Shown here: positions 15,702-24,557 of the stretch, piece after piece
Position numbering within the stretch: the stretch's first letter is position 1
Layout: every line of letters begins with the position of its first letter
Origin: Hyphomicrobiales bacterium
Lineage (GTDB): Bacteria > Pseudomonadota > Alphaproteobacteria > Rhizobiales > Beijerinckiaceae
Assembly (NCBI GenBank): GCA_003963405.1
Contig: RXIY01000041.1
Span: forward strand, 1-41,081
Direction of reading: 5' to 3'
Length of the DNA stretch: 41,081 bases
Made by a program: the position numbers and the translations under genes
Notes under the pieces: generated by a model
The model's database searches: none
Seen by the model: only the letters and a program-made list of their open reading frames with translations
What the model was told of the DNA's origin: nothing

Positions 15702-15938
15702 ATGAACAAGCTCATAACGACTTTCTTTGCGCCACGCCCGGCGCGGCCAACCGCCGCCTCGGCGCACTGTGCCGCTGAGCGGGACAGAGTCGGGCGCCGC
15801 GAGCGGTTGATCAGCGTCTGGACGCCCGATCCAGAAACAGGCCGCCTGGTCTGCACCTGGCGCCGGCCAACGGAAGAGGGGAACTCCCCGGCGGCGGTCG
15901 CCGGGGAACCTCCCCCAGCCTTCCAGATGGCGGCGTAA
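15702..15938 (+). CDS. Small hypothetical protein preceding the NRAMP-like gene
   Basis: 78 residues from ATG 15702 with AAGGAG 7 nt upstream. The central part (RERLISVWTPDPETGRLVCT then WRRPTEE) looks conserved: a short W-T-P-D-P-x-T-G-x-L-x-C-x-W pattern. The ends are Ala/Pro-rich. No signal peptide or membrane helix. It starts ahead of the NRAMP-like gene on the same strand, so it may be its leader or partner, but function is unknown. Confidence 0.5.
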   Translation: MNKLITTFFAPRPARPTAASAHCAAERDRVGRRERLISVWTPDPETGRLVCTWRRPTEEGNSPAAVAGEPPPAFQMAA

Positions 15939-16115
15939 AGGGAATACCTCATGCATAGCGACGGCCCGAGCAGGCCCACTGGCGCGTTCAAAGACCCGCC
16001 GATGGGCGCGCCATGCCCCCTATTGCAAATCACACCGGTCTCAAGAGCGCGGGCGCGCGCAAGTTGAAGGTCACGGCCTTCAAAAGCTCGCCCCGTGCCC
16101 GAAAAGAGGCGAGCC
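15939..16115. other. Spacer between small ORF and NRAMP-like gene
   Basis: It contains a weak 38-codon frame from ATG 15951 (MHSDGPSRPTGAFKDPPMGA...) without a good ribosome site. No other feature was seen. Confidence 0.25.
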
Positions 16116-17759
16116 ATGACGTTGCATCTCAAACCTTCCGAGACGACACGCAGCGCCGTTCTGAACGAAGCGCATGGGGGTCAGATTCGCGGCGCCCCCG
16201 GCACGATCTCGCCTGAGGATCAGGGCCATTACGGGACCTGGAAGCGCCGATGGCAGACTTTGCTTGCCATCCTCGACCCCGGCCTGATCGTCATGGTCGG
16301 CGATAATGATGCGGGCGCATTCGGGACCTACACCCAGGCCGGTCAGAATTACGGAACCACGCTTCTGTGGACGCTCCTGCTGCTCGTCCCGGTCCTTTAC
16401 GTGAATCAGGAGATGGTCCTGCGCCTCGGCGCCGTGACAGGCGTCGGCCATGCGCGGTTGATCCTGGAACGTTTTGGTAAGTTCTGGGGCACCTTCAGCG
16501 TCCTTGATCTCGTCCTGCTCAACGCGCTCACGATCGTCACGGAGTTCATTGGCGTCTCCTTCGCTCTCTCTTACCTGGGCGTTTCCAAGGAGTTCGGCGT
16601 CGCCATCTCAGCCGCGGTGATCATGGGCGCGGTCAGCACGGGAGACTTTCGCCGCTTCGAGCGTTTCGCGCTGGCTCTTTGCGCGGGGAGCCTTCTCCTC
16701 GTCCCGGTCTTTCTGATGGTTCATCCGCCCTTGACCGAGATCGCCCGCAATATGCTCGTCGTGCAGCTTCCCAAAGGCGCGAAGCTGAACGAGGTCATGC
16801 TGCTGATTATCGCGATCGTAGGGACGACGATTGCCCCTTGGCAGCTGTTTTTCCAGCAAAGCTATGTCATCGACAAGCGCATCACCCCGCGCTTCATCAG
16901 CTACGAAAAGATCGACCTTTGGCTCGGGATCATCCTGGTGCTGATCGGCGCGACGGTGATCGTGGCGGTGACCTCAGCGGCTTTCGCGGGAACTCCGGAA
17001 GCCGGGCGCTTCGTCGACGCTGGCGACGTCGCGACTGGGCTCGATCACTATGCGGGGCGCTTGCCTGGCGCGCTATTTGCGTTGGCGTTGCTCGACGCAA
17101 GCATTATCGGCGCGTCGGCGGTATCGCTTTCAACCGCCTATGCAATCGGGGACGTGCTGTCGCTGAATCACTCGCTGCACCGCAAGCCCGCTGAAGCAAA
17201 GGGCTTCTACGGCGTCTATTTCGCGCTGGTTGCAGTTTCCGCTGGGCTTGTCCTCACCCCCGGGACGCCACTGGGGCTGCTGACGAACGCTGTGCAGACG
17301 CTCGCGGGGGTGCTTTTGCCAAGCGCGACCGTTTTTTTGTTGTTGCTCTGCAACGATAAGGCGGTGCTGGGGCCTTGGGTGAATACGCGCGGGATGAACC
17401 TTTTCACTGGGGCGGTCATCGCGGTTCTTGTCCTGTTATCGATCATCTTGACGGTGTCGGTGCTGTTTCCGCAGGCAACTGACGAGCCCGTGATAGTGTC
17501 TATGCTCATAAGCGGCGGCGTCGTGACGGTGCTTGCGGCCTTTGCGACCAAGGCTCTTGGCGGCGGGGGGCGCCGCAAGCGCAAGAGCGCCGTGAGGATC
17601 CACACATGCGAATCCTGGCGGATGCCGCCATTGGATGAACTGCCGCCCGCCAAGCTTTCCGTCGCCAGTCGAGCCTGGATGGCCGCATTGCGAATCTACC
17701 TCGTCGCTGCGGTCGGGCTGGTTCTTGCGCGGATCGTCATGCTCGCCTTCAGGGCCTAA
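16116..17759 (+). CDS. Divergent NRAMP-superfamily divalent metal transporter
   Basis: 547 residues with ~11 hydrophobic segments. ATG 16116 is chosen because AGAGG precedes it; a GTG 21 nt earlier is also in frame. TM1 region reads IVMVGDNDAGAFGTYTQAGQ. Aligned with the canonical NRAMP D-P-G-N, this gives D-A-G-A (Asp65 kept; Pro and Asn replaced). TM6 reads GTTIAPWQLFFQQSYVIDKR, so the canonical M-P-H is A-P-W (Ala240-Trp242) and the Met that favours transition metals is missing. Such changes are known in NRAMP-related Mg2+ transporters, so Mg2+ or another hard cation is as likely as Mn2+. The C-terminus has a basic GGGGRRKRKSAVRIH loop and one more helix. Confidence 0.82.
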   Translation: MTLHLKPSETTRSAVLNEAHGGQIRGAPGTISPEDQGHYGTWKRRWQTLLAILDPGLIVMVGDNDAGAFGTYTQAGQNYGTTLLWTLLLLVPVLYVNQEMVLRLGAVTGVGHARLILERFGKFWGTFSVLDLVLLNALTIVTEFIGVSFALSYLGVSKEFGVAISAAVIMGAVSTGDFRRFERFALALCAGSLLLVPVFLMVHPPLTEIARNMLVVQLPKGAKLNEVMLLIIAIVGTTIAPWQLFFQQSYVIDKRITPRFISYEKIDLWLGIILVLIGATVIVAVTSAAFAGTPEAGRFVDAGDVATGLDHYAGRLPGALFALALLDASIIGASAVSLSTAYAIGDVLSLNHSLHRKPAEAKGFYGVYFALVAVSAGLVLTPGTPLGLLTNAVQTLAGVLLPSATVFLLLLCNDKAVLGPWVNTRGMNLFTGAVIAVLVLLSIILTVSVLFPQATDEPVIVSMLISGGVVTVLAAFATKALGGGGRRKRKSAVRIHTCESWRMPPLDELPPAKLSVASRAWMAALRIYLVAAVGLVLARIVMLAFRA

Positions 17760-17921
17760 ATTAATCACCGCGACGGAGAGGCTCGCCAAAATCGCATCGG
17801 ATTACTCAAGGCTCGTTCCGATACTATCTTGATGAACGCGCCTGACCTTGTGCCGGAAAATCCATCCGAATTTCACCCTTTTTCCAGCCTATTGTCCGCC
17901 TCTTCGCACAAGGAGGCTGAA

Positions 17922-18641
17922 GTGCGTAAACTGAAATATCGAATGAGCGGCGACGATCTGCGCCCCCGCCGCACGAAACTCGAGATCCCTGGCTGGGCGG
18001 GAAGTCCCGAGCGCCGGGCTGACGGATCGCGGGAACAACCTTGGCACTGCATTCCGTTTTCAGAAGCCGCCAAATATGGAATCGAGGTATTCTATCCGTA
18101 CGAAAATGAACTTGAAGTCCGCCGGGACGGCGGCCGCTTGACGTTTCGGGGCGATTTCGGCCCGCCGCCGGCGCCCGGCCGAAGCTGGCCGCCGTTCAGG
18201 AACTTCGGCGACGAATACTACACCTACCAAATCCTCCTCGACCTAAAGCCCGAACCAGGGTTTGCGGTCAAGGTTGAAACCCATCCAAGCTTCTATACGG
18301 ACGCAAGCGGAACAACGCCCATCGCTGTGCCGGCGCTCATCCGCGAATGGTGGCCGATGCTCTATTTTATCGTCTTCAAGTCACCGGCGGAGGGACACGC
18401 TCATGTCTTTCGTCAGCGGACGCCAATAGCACAGTTTTCGATGATCCCCGCCGACCCAGATTTCGAACTTGTTCCGATGACGGAGGAGGAGGCGGCGGAG
18501 CGGGAGCTGCAGTCGCGGCGCATTTACGCCAGTAGAGAGACGCTCGGGGCAGACTCGCACTGGCTTTCGACGACAAACACGGTTTTCGATGGAACTTACC
18601 GCCACATACATGGCGCTGCGCGAACCGCCGCCGAAGATTGA
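17922..18641 (+). CDS. Soluble hypothetical protein resembling DUF6065
   Basis: 239 residues from GTG 17922. This start has a perfect AGGAGG 5 nt upstream, far better than in-frame TTG/ATG codons ~90 nt earlier. No signal peptide or membrane helix. Aromatic-rich beta segments include WHCIPFSEAAKYGIEVFYPY, FGDEYYTYQILLDLKP and ALIREWWPMLYFIVFKSPAE. A Glu/Arg-rich helix (TEEEAAERELQSRRIYASRE) lies near the end. The order (C-I-P then aromatic G-x-E, then W-P-x-x-F) is like DUF6065 proteins, whose function is unknown. It follows the NRAMP gene by 162 nt in the same direction. Confidence 0.55.
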   Translation: MRKLKYRMSGDDLRPRRTKLEIPGWAGSPERRADGSREQPWHCIPFSEAAKYGIEVFYPYENELEVRRDGGRLTFRGDFGPPPAPGRSWPPFRNFGDEYYTYQILLDLKPEPGFAVKVETHPSFYTDASGTTPIAVPALIREWWPMLYFIVFKSPAEGHAHVFRQRTPIAQFSMIPADPDFELVPMTEEEAAERELQSRRIYASRETLGADSHWLSTTNTVFDGTYRHIHGAARTAAED

Positions 18642-18669
18642 ACCGCGAGCGTAGTCCGCGCAAGGCGCT

Positions 18670-19056
18670 TCAATAGGGTCGCCAATAATAGTCGTGATGA
18701 TGATGGTGATGATGGTGGTGGTGGTGGTGGTAGTAAGGACCCCAGCCTTGTCCCCAACCATAGTTATTATGGTGATGATGATGGTACCGCCAGCGCCGCC
18801 CGTAATAGTAGTTGTACTGAGGGTAGTAATAGGGGTCGCCGTAATATTGAACCCTCTGCACTTGCGGATCGGGGGCTGGCTCTGCGGCCATAGCCTCGTT
18901 CAAAAGCCGGCTTGCGTCAGGTATGGGCTGCAGAAGCTCGCCGTATGAGCTTGGCGCCATCAGATCAGTAAGCGCGCCGGTCGTCGGCGCAGGCACGGCG
19001 GCGACCGGGGCCAAAGCCGAGATCGCGCTTACAAGGCCAGCTGCTTTTTTCTTCAT
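18670..19056 (-). CDS. Exported polyhistidine-tract protein
   Basis: 128 residues from ATG 19056. Signal peptide MKKKAAGLVSAISALAPVAA, then a Pro/Ala-rich linker. The C-terminal ~50 residues are Tyr/His/Trp-rich: YYGDPYYYPQYNYYYGRRWR, a run of five His, GWGQGWGPYY, then 12 consecutive His and DYYWRPY. The His codons mix CAC and CAT, so the tract is not a simple DNA microsatellite. A periplasmic Ni/Zn/Cu/Co storage or buffering role is plausible; this is inference. Confidence 0.7.
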   Translation of the reverse strand: MKKKAAGLVSAISALAPVAAVPAPTTGALTDLMAPSSYGELLQPIPDASRLLNEAMAAEPAPDPQVQRVQYYGDPYYYPQYNYYYGRRWRYHHHHHNNYGWGQGWGPYYHHHHHHHHHHHHDYYWRPY

Positions 19057-19289
19057 GTGCCTTTTCCTGTTCGACCGAACCAGACGGCCTGTTTCCACTC
19101 GCAATAGGGCTCAACCATGGCCTACCTCAGAATTTTCCATTTCTACTGAACAGAATCTGAATTTGCGTTTCGCCGGCGGCCGCCGTCGCTCGCGGTTGGG
19201 TTTCTCGCCCCCAACGTCGCTTCCGCGCCATCTGTTTGTAGCGTGGATGCCTTCGCAAATTGCCAGCGACGGCCGCAGCATACCGTTTC

Positions 19290-19705
19290 CTAAATCTCTC
19301 CAAAGAGGTTCTCTTCCTCTTCCTGTTCATCGCAGGGGTTCAGGCGGATTGCTGATACAGAATGAACCGCCCGTGCCGGCCGTAGATCGCCCTCGACAAT
19401 GAGTTCGAACGGCCCTTGGGCGGGATCTAATGAGGTGCCGTCTACGCGATCCGCCACGACGACACGCTCCCGGCGCATCATTGGATCGGTACCCGCGAGA
19501 TCGAGCACAACTTTATAGCCGTCGGGGCTTCGAGGATTGACATATCGGCAAAGTCCACGCCACGGATCGCCTTGCCAGAGGGAACGCCGATTTTCGTTAG
19601 CACGTCGCCGAGCAGCGCGCCCTCGAACACATGCACGGCCCCAAGCCGCCGCGCGTTGATTTTAACACGTGGCAGCGCGTCGAGATCCGCAAGACTCAGG
19701 TGGAT
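19290..19705 (-). pseudogene. Broken oxidoreductase molybdopterin-binding-domain protein
   Basis: Two minus-strand frames together spell a small molybdopterin-domain protein: LADLDALPRVKINARRLGAV, FEGALLGDVLTKIGVPSGKA, then after a shift DGYKVVLDLAGTDPMMRRER, VVVADRVDGTSLDPAQGPFE, and LIVEGDLRPARAVHSVSAIR. The frames meet near 19519-19528 at a run of Gs/Cs (one base lost). The N-terminal signal peptide and first strands are missing; a TAA precedes the fragment. It therefore looks truncated and frameshifted. Confidence 0.75.
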
Positions 19706-19860
19706 AGTTGGTTATTAAGCCCCTTGAGCAACAGCCTCCAGGAAGCGTCTTCGGGAGCGGCGACCCCGCTCAAAGCACCAAAAGGCCGAAACTTCGTCTC
19801 ATGTGGCCTCCCATTCGAACGTTTCAGGTCGCTGTAGGGCAGTTCAACGTGTTTCACTGC

Positions 19861-20008
19861 AACTCGATTGAATTTTTAAATGATTGTGCTCGCGACGCCA
19901 TCGCAGGTTCACAATGTCCTGATAGGGAAACCATTATTCCTTCGCGACTTTCAGCCCAGCTCGCGCGCAGCTCTTAATTTGCGGCGGAGCGGGCGAACAT
20001 CGAGTGGT
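19861..20008 (+). repeat. Dispersed ~150-bp repeat, copy 2, interrupted by IS6 element
   Basis: Partner of 7188-7345, in the same orientation. It runs up to the left terminal repeat of the IS6-family element at 20009, and no continuation was recognised beyond the element's right end. Confidence 0.7.
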
Positions 20009-20814
20009 GGTTCTGTCGCAAATTTTTACTCGGGGGGGGCTGGCTTGGGTTATGCTGGCGGGGAGCGAGGCGGACGTATTGCACGATGGTCGATTTCAAG
20101 GGCAGTCATTTTGAGCGTGACGTGATCTTGTGGGGCGTACGCTGGTATGTCGCCTACCCGATTAGCTACCGACAGCTTGAGGAGATGATGGAAGAGCGCG
20201 GGGTCGAGGTCGACCATTCGACGCTCAATCGCTGGGTCGTCAAATACGCGCCCGAGCTGGACCGTCAGTTCCGTTCCTGCAAGCGTCCGGTCGGCTCCAG
20301 CTGGAGGCTGGATGAGACCTATGTGAAGATCAAGGGAACCTGGGAATATCTCTATCGGGCCGTCGATAAAGCGGGCGCCACGGTGGACTTTCTGCTGACG
20401 GCCAAGCGGGATCGCAAAGCGGCGTTGCGGTTTCTGCGCCGAGCGATCGATCAAAACGGCGCACCGACGAAGATCACGATCGATAAGAGCGGCGCCAACA
20501 CCGCGGCAATCGAGAGTTACAACGCGGAGCACAAGGCGGATATCAAAATCCGGCGAAGGAAGTATCTCAACAACATCGTCGAACAGGACCACCGAGCGAT
20601 CAAGCGGGTGACGCGGCCGTCTCTCGGGTTCAAGTCCTTTCGCTCGGCCGCGGCGACGCTCGCCGGCGTCGAGCTCATGCACATGATCCGAAAGGGGCAG
20701 TTGCAAACGACGGGCTACGTGCGCCCAGCGAAGCAGTTCTACGCTCTCGCGGCGTAAGCCTCGAAAACCCTGCTGCCAGAAATCTCGCCCTCGGGCAAAA
20801 TTTGCGACAGAACC
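20009..20814 (+). mobile_element. IS6-family insertion sequence (complete)
   Basis: An 806-bp element with perfect 18-bp terminal inverted repeats GGTTCTGTCGCAAATTTT (20009-20026 and reversed at 20797-20814). It encodes one full DDE transposase. The 8 bp flanking each end (CGAGTGGT and CTCTCGAG) do not match, so no target duplication is seen. This is common for IS6 elements after recombination or replicon fusion. Confidence 0.93.
20086..20757 (+). CDS. tnp: IS6-family transposase
   Basis: 223 residues. N-terminal HTH region (ISYRQLEEMMEERGVEVDHS, then TLNRW) and DDE catalytic core: Asp in SWRLDETYVKIKG, Asp in KITIDKSGAN and Glu in NNIVEQDHRAIKR, followed by the family's R-P-x-L-G-F-K-S-F. 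Length and motifs match IS26-like transposases. The gene appears intact and may be active. Confidence 0.95.
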   Translation: MVDFKGSHFERDVILWGVRWYVAYPISYRQLEEMMEERGVEVDHSTLNRWVVKYAPELDRQFRSCKRPVGSSWRLDETYVKIKGTWEYLYRAVDKAGATVDFLLTAKRDRKAALRFLRRAIDQNGAPTKITIDKSGANTAAIESYNAEHKADIKIRRRKYLNNIVEQDHRAIKRVTRPSLGFKSFRSAAATLAGVELMHMIRKGQLQTTGYVRPAKQFYALAA

Positions 20815-21168
20815 CTCTCGAGAGCATCGCAGCTTCACGCGTCGTCTCGCCGTTTTGTGCCTAGCCGAGACAATCGACGCGATAACTGTTGATGATAAAC
20901 TTGCCCAACAAGGATGCTTTGTCATCGCTAAGAAAGAACCTCTCAGCGCGAAGCTCGAAGTAGGCAGCCGAAAAGCGATCGCACGCACGGTCAGCCGTAC
21001 GGTCGACGCATCGCTGTCCGATAACCAGAATGGGCCTATACCACGGGAACTTTTTCACCGCATCTTTAATGATATAGCGCGTCCTTTGCTTGATGCTGCT
21101 CTTGCCGCGACACGAGGGCACCGATGACTGGATGGTGGCTGAATGCACTTTCTTTCAACGCCAGGCGC
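20815..21168. other. Region between IS6 element and kdpE with no recognised gene
   Basis: Open frames exist on both strands (about 90 codons each), but none shows a family signature or a good ribosome site. It may be the remains of a gene interrupted by the IS. Confidence 0.35.
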
Positions 21169-21861
21169 CTAGTTGGTCACTTTTACGAAACGGTAACCGA
21201 CGCCAGGCTCTGTTACAATTATCTGCGGGACGGCGGCGTGATCTTCGACTTTTCCGCGCAATTGCCCGATGAAAACGCGCAGGTATTGGGTATCCTCCTG
21301 GTGCGCGGGCCCCCAAACTGCGGTGAGAATTTGTCGATGGGTGAGTAGCCGTCCCGCGTGGCGAGCCAATGTTGTGAGAACGTCATATTCCTTTGGCGTC
21401 AATTTCACAGGCTTGCCATTCTTAGTGACAGTGTGGTCGGAGAGATTGACACATAGTGCGCCGCTCTCAATCCTTGTAACCTCCGCCTTGCCCTGCAAGG
21501 TATGACGAAGGGCTGCTCGCAGTCGCGCCAAAAGTTCGCCGATCCCGAAGGGCTTCTCAACGTAATCGTCGGCCCCCGCATCCAATGCAGCGATCTTTTC
21601 GCTCTCTCGATCCCTTGCCGAGAGGATCAGGATTGGCGTCTTTGAGAAGGTTCGGGCTTGAGTGAGCACCTCCCTGCCGTCGATGTCTGGCAATCCCAGA
21701 TCCAGTATAACGGCGTCCGGCGCGGACGCAGCGATCATTTTCAGGGCTTGCCGACCCGTTAAGGCCTCCAGGACGTCGTAGCCGCATGCTGTCAAAGCCG
21801 GCTTAAGAACGCGATGAATCTGAGGCTCGTCGTCAACGACGAGAATTCGAATGTTGCTCAT
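21169..21861 (-). CDS. kdpE: KdpE response regulator
   Basis: 230 residues of OmpR/PhoB type. Receiver: RILVVDDEPQIHRVLKPALT, phospho-acceptor Asp54 in AVILDLGLPD, Lys in VEKPFG. Winged-helix DNA-binding domain: KLTPKEYDVLTTLARHAGRL, TEPGVGYRFV. The sequence is typical of KdpE, which activates kdpFABC when K+ is limiting. The start ATG overlaps the kdpD stop by 4 nt (ATGA-type coupling). A second, decayed kdpE lies downstream of kdpC at about 29940. Confidence 0.95.
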   Translation of the reverse strand: MSNIRILVVDDEPQIHRVLKPALTACGYDVLEALTGRQALKMIAASAPDAVILDLGLPDIDGREVLTQARTFSKTPILILSARDRESEKIAALDAGADDYVEKPFGIGELLARLRAALRHTLQGKAEVTRIESGALCVNLSDHTVTKNGKPVKLTPKEYDVLTTLARHAGRLLTHRQILTAVWGPAHQEDTQYLRVFIGQLRGKVEDHAAVPQIIVTEPGVGYRFVKVTN

Positions 21862-24557
21862 GCTGATCCGCCTTGTCCCGGCTGCTGCGGAATGGGAAAC
21901 CTCATGACGATGCGGGTTCCGCGTCTTCGGACGGCGGGGCTTTGGGCGGCAATCTTTCCGCCCATCGCTTCGACCAATCCCCGACAGATCGAAAGACCGA
22001 GGCCCGTTCCTGCCTTGCGGCCGTCTACCCTCCCGCCCCGATAAAACTTCTCAAAGATCCGCTCGAGATCGCTTGGTTTGACGCCCTGCCCTTCGTCCGT
22101 CACCGAGACGACGAGATCCGCGCCCTCGCGCCGGGCGTACACGGCCACGGTCCCATCCCCATATTTATTGGCGTTGTCCAGCAGATTGAAGAGAACATTG
22201 CTCAAGAGATTGACATCCCCCTTTATGAGCGGAAGATCTTGCGACAAGCTTGCTGACACCTTTAACTCCGGAAACGCCTTTCGGCTTCGTTCGACGGCGG
22301 TCTTGACGGCGTCGCCGACCTCAATGAATTCCCGGCGAGGCGCGATGGCGCCCGCTTCGATCCGAGACATCTCGATGAGATTGGAGATGAAGCGAGACAG
22401 CCGTCCAGCTTCTTCTTCGATTGACGCCAGTAGATCCTGGCGGTCAAAAGCGCTCATTTTTTCGCCGAGCTGTCTGAGACTCGTCACAGCGCCGGTGATC
22501 GACGTCAGCGGCGTCCGCAGATCGTGAGACAAGGACGAAAGGAGAGTCATACGCAGTTTTTCGTTCTCCTCCAACGCTGCGGCCTTGACAGCCTCCCCAA
22601 CGAGCATGGAGCGATCGAGCGCGATCGCCGTCTGTTCGAGCAAAGTGGTCAACGTCCCTTCCTGCTGAGCGGATAAGGGTTCATCTGCTTTCTTGAACTC
22701 AACGCCCGCGACAGCTAGCACGCCCCGTGAGGTGGAGAGCGGTCGAAATTGAAAGCGAACGTTTGGCAGCGTCCCGGTACTCCACCCAGCTGGTTCGCAT
22801 TTCTCAAGGACCCAGCGGGCGGCGCTTGTTTCTCCCGCATCCAGTTCGTCCAGAGGCGGCCACGCCGCAGAAAGCGTGAGCTCGCCATCATTCGGAACGA
22901 GAAGGACGACACAGCGTGCGTCCAAAGTTTTTTGGATCTGGCCAACCGCGGCCCACAGCACCTCGTCGAGATTCGACGCCCCGGAAAGGTTACGCGAAAA
23001 TTCAAATAAGGATTGCGCGGTTTCTGCGCGAGTGCGCATAAAATTGGAGTACTCGCGAACTCTACTCGCAAGCATTCCCGTGACGAAAGCGACAATCAAA
23101 AAGACGACCAGCGCCAGGAATTCGGAAGGATCTCGGATTGTAAACTGGTATCGCGGATCGATGAAAAAGAAGTCGCAGGCTAAAAACGCAAGGACCGAAG
23201 CCGTAATCGCGGGCCATAATCCAAACCACGCGGCGCAGAGCACGACGGGAACGAGAAATATGACCGAGAGGTTTGGAAGGCTTAGCCAACGATCCAGCAG
23301 ATAGCCGATGGCAACCGTAAGCGCGACTGAAAAAAGGGCTGCCGTCGCTCCCGGCCAGTAATGGCCATCTCCCAGCCGAAGCCAGCCTGGTCTTTCGGCA
23401 ACTCGCTTACGCTCGGCCCCCATCACAACCTGGACGGCCACGTCCTCGGAACGCCTTACAATCTCGTCTGTCAAAGACCAACCAAAGAGTCGGCCAAAGA
23501 GGCTTGCGCGGGAGCGGCCGATTACAATTTGCGTGATGTTTTCCCGATGCGCGTATTTCAGCACCTCACCGGCGAGATCGCTTCCCGTGAGGCGTTCGAT
23601 TTGGGCGCCGAGTTGTTCGGCGAGGTGCAAGGCGTCATAAATTTTTTTGACGGTCTCCGCACTCTGTTCGTCGTTGCCTGACCTCGCGACGTGAAGCGCG
23701 ACCCATGGCGCGTTCAGTCCGGTCGCCAGCCGGGCCGCGGCCCTCACGACCTTCTGAGAGGAGCTATCTGCTCCCACGCAAACCAGTAGGCGTTCAGTCG
23801 TCGCCCAAGGCCCTTCAATCGCGCCCTGGCGGAGAAAGTCGACCATTTGGTCGTCGACCCGATCCGCCGTTCGACGTAACGCCAGTTCACGCAAAGCGGT
23901 GAGGTTTCGTGGGGTGAAAAAGTTTTGAACGGCCCGCTGGGCGGTCTCAGGGACGTAGACCTTTCCTTCCTTCAATCTCTGGAGAAGTTCGTCGGGCGTA
24001 ATATCCACTAGAACGACATCCGCCGCTTGATGCAGAACACGATCGGGAACCGTCTCGCGAACTGAAATGCCGGTGATCTTTGAAACAACGTCCGCCAGGC
24101 TCTCCAAATGTTGGATGTTGAGGGCTGTCCAGACGTTGACGCCAGCGCGGAGCAGTTCGTCAACATCTTGCCAGCGCTTGGGGTGCCGGCTATCCGGGGC
24201 GTTCGTATGCGCCAGTTCATCGACAATGATCAATTGCGGCTTGCGGGCCAGCGCTGCGTCGATATCGAATTCCTCGATCGTCCGGCCGCGATAGTCAACC
24301 TTGCGCCTGGGCAAAACCTCGAGACCGGCCATCAATTCTTCCGTTTCGCGACGGCCGTGGGTTTCGGCAAGTCCGATGACGATATCCATTCCTTCGTCTC
24401 GAGCCGCGCGCGCCCGACGGAGCATGGCGTAGGTTTTGCCGACGCCGGGGGCCGCGCCGAGAAAGACGCAGAGTCTGCCCGACCTTTCCTGCTCGGCGAG
24501 CGCAAGGAGCGCCTCCGGGTCGGGCCGCCGATCAAAGTCTGTCTCTGGTTCGGCCAT
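21858..24557 (-). CDS. kdpD: KdpD sensor histidine kinase
   Basis: 899 residues from ATG 24557, with GAGG 9 nt upstream; the protein begins MAEPETDFDRRPDPEALLAL as usual for the family. Domains in order: N-terminal KdpD domain with Walker A (LGAAPGVGKTYAML) and DELAHTNAP, a universal-stress-like domain (~250-370), four membrane helices (~395-500), a GAF-like region, then DHp with phospho-acceptor His678 (SLSHDLRTPL) and a catalytic domain with N box (NLLDNANKYG), DEGQG and GTGLGLSICRG. It senses K+ limitation or low turgor and phosphorylates KdpE. It is transcribed leftward, divergent from kdpFABC, an arrangement different from the common kdpFABCDE order. Confidence 0.95.
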   Translation of the reverse strand: MAEPETDFDRRPDPEALLALAEQERSGRLCVFLGAAPGVGKTYAMLRRARAARDEGMDIVIGLAETHGRRETEELMAGLEVLPRRKVDYRGRTIEEFDIDAALARKPQLIIVDELAHTNAPDSRHPKRWQDVDELLRAGVNVWTALNIQHLESLADVVSKITGISVRETVPDRVLHQAADVVLVDITPDELLQRLKEGKVYVPETAQRAVQNFFTPRNLTALRELALRRTADRVDDQMVDFLRQGAIEGPWATTERLLVCVGADSSSQKVVRAAARLATGLNAPWVALHVARSGNDEQSAETVKKIYDALHLAEQLGAQIERLTGSDLAGEVLKYAHRENITQIVIGRSRASLFGRLFGWSLTDEIVRRSEDVAVQVVMGAERKRVAERPGWLRLGDGHYWPGATAALFSVALTVAIGYLLDRWLSLPNLSVIFLVPVVLCAAWFGLWPAITASVLAFLACDFFFIDPRYQFTIRDPSEFLALVVFLIVAFVTGMLASRVREYSNFMRTRAETAQSLFEFSRNLSGASNLDEVLWAAVGQIQKTLDARCVVLLVPNDGELTLSAAWPPLDELDAGETSAARWVLEKCEPAGWSTGTLPNVRFQFRPLSTSRGVLAVAGVEFKKADEPLSAQQEGTLTTLLEQTAIALDRSMLVGEAVKAAALEENEKLRMTLLSSLSHDLRTPLTSITGAVTSLRQLGEKMSAFDRQDLLASIEEEAGRLSRFISNLIEMSRIEAGAIAPRREFIEVGDAVKTAVERSRKAFPELKVSASLSQDLPLIKGDVNLLSNVLFNLLDNANKYGDGTVAVYARREGADLVVSVTDEGQGVKPSDLERIFEKFYRGGRVDGRKAGTGLGLSICRGLVEAMGGKIAAQSPAVRRRGTRIVMRFPIPQQPGQGGSA

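Noticed and set aside
18694-18735. GTG/ATG-rich trinucleotide run resembling a microsatellite
   Set aside because: It is the complement of the His codons of the exported polyhistidine protein, with mixed codons; not an independent repeat.
20050-20988. 312-codon minus-strand frame
   Set aside because: It covers the IS6 transposase antisense and runs over both IS ends, so it is not a gene.
20861-21148. 95-codon minus-strand frame upstream of kdpE's 3' end
   Set aside because: No family signature or good ribosome site; kept only as unexplained intergenic sequence.
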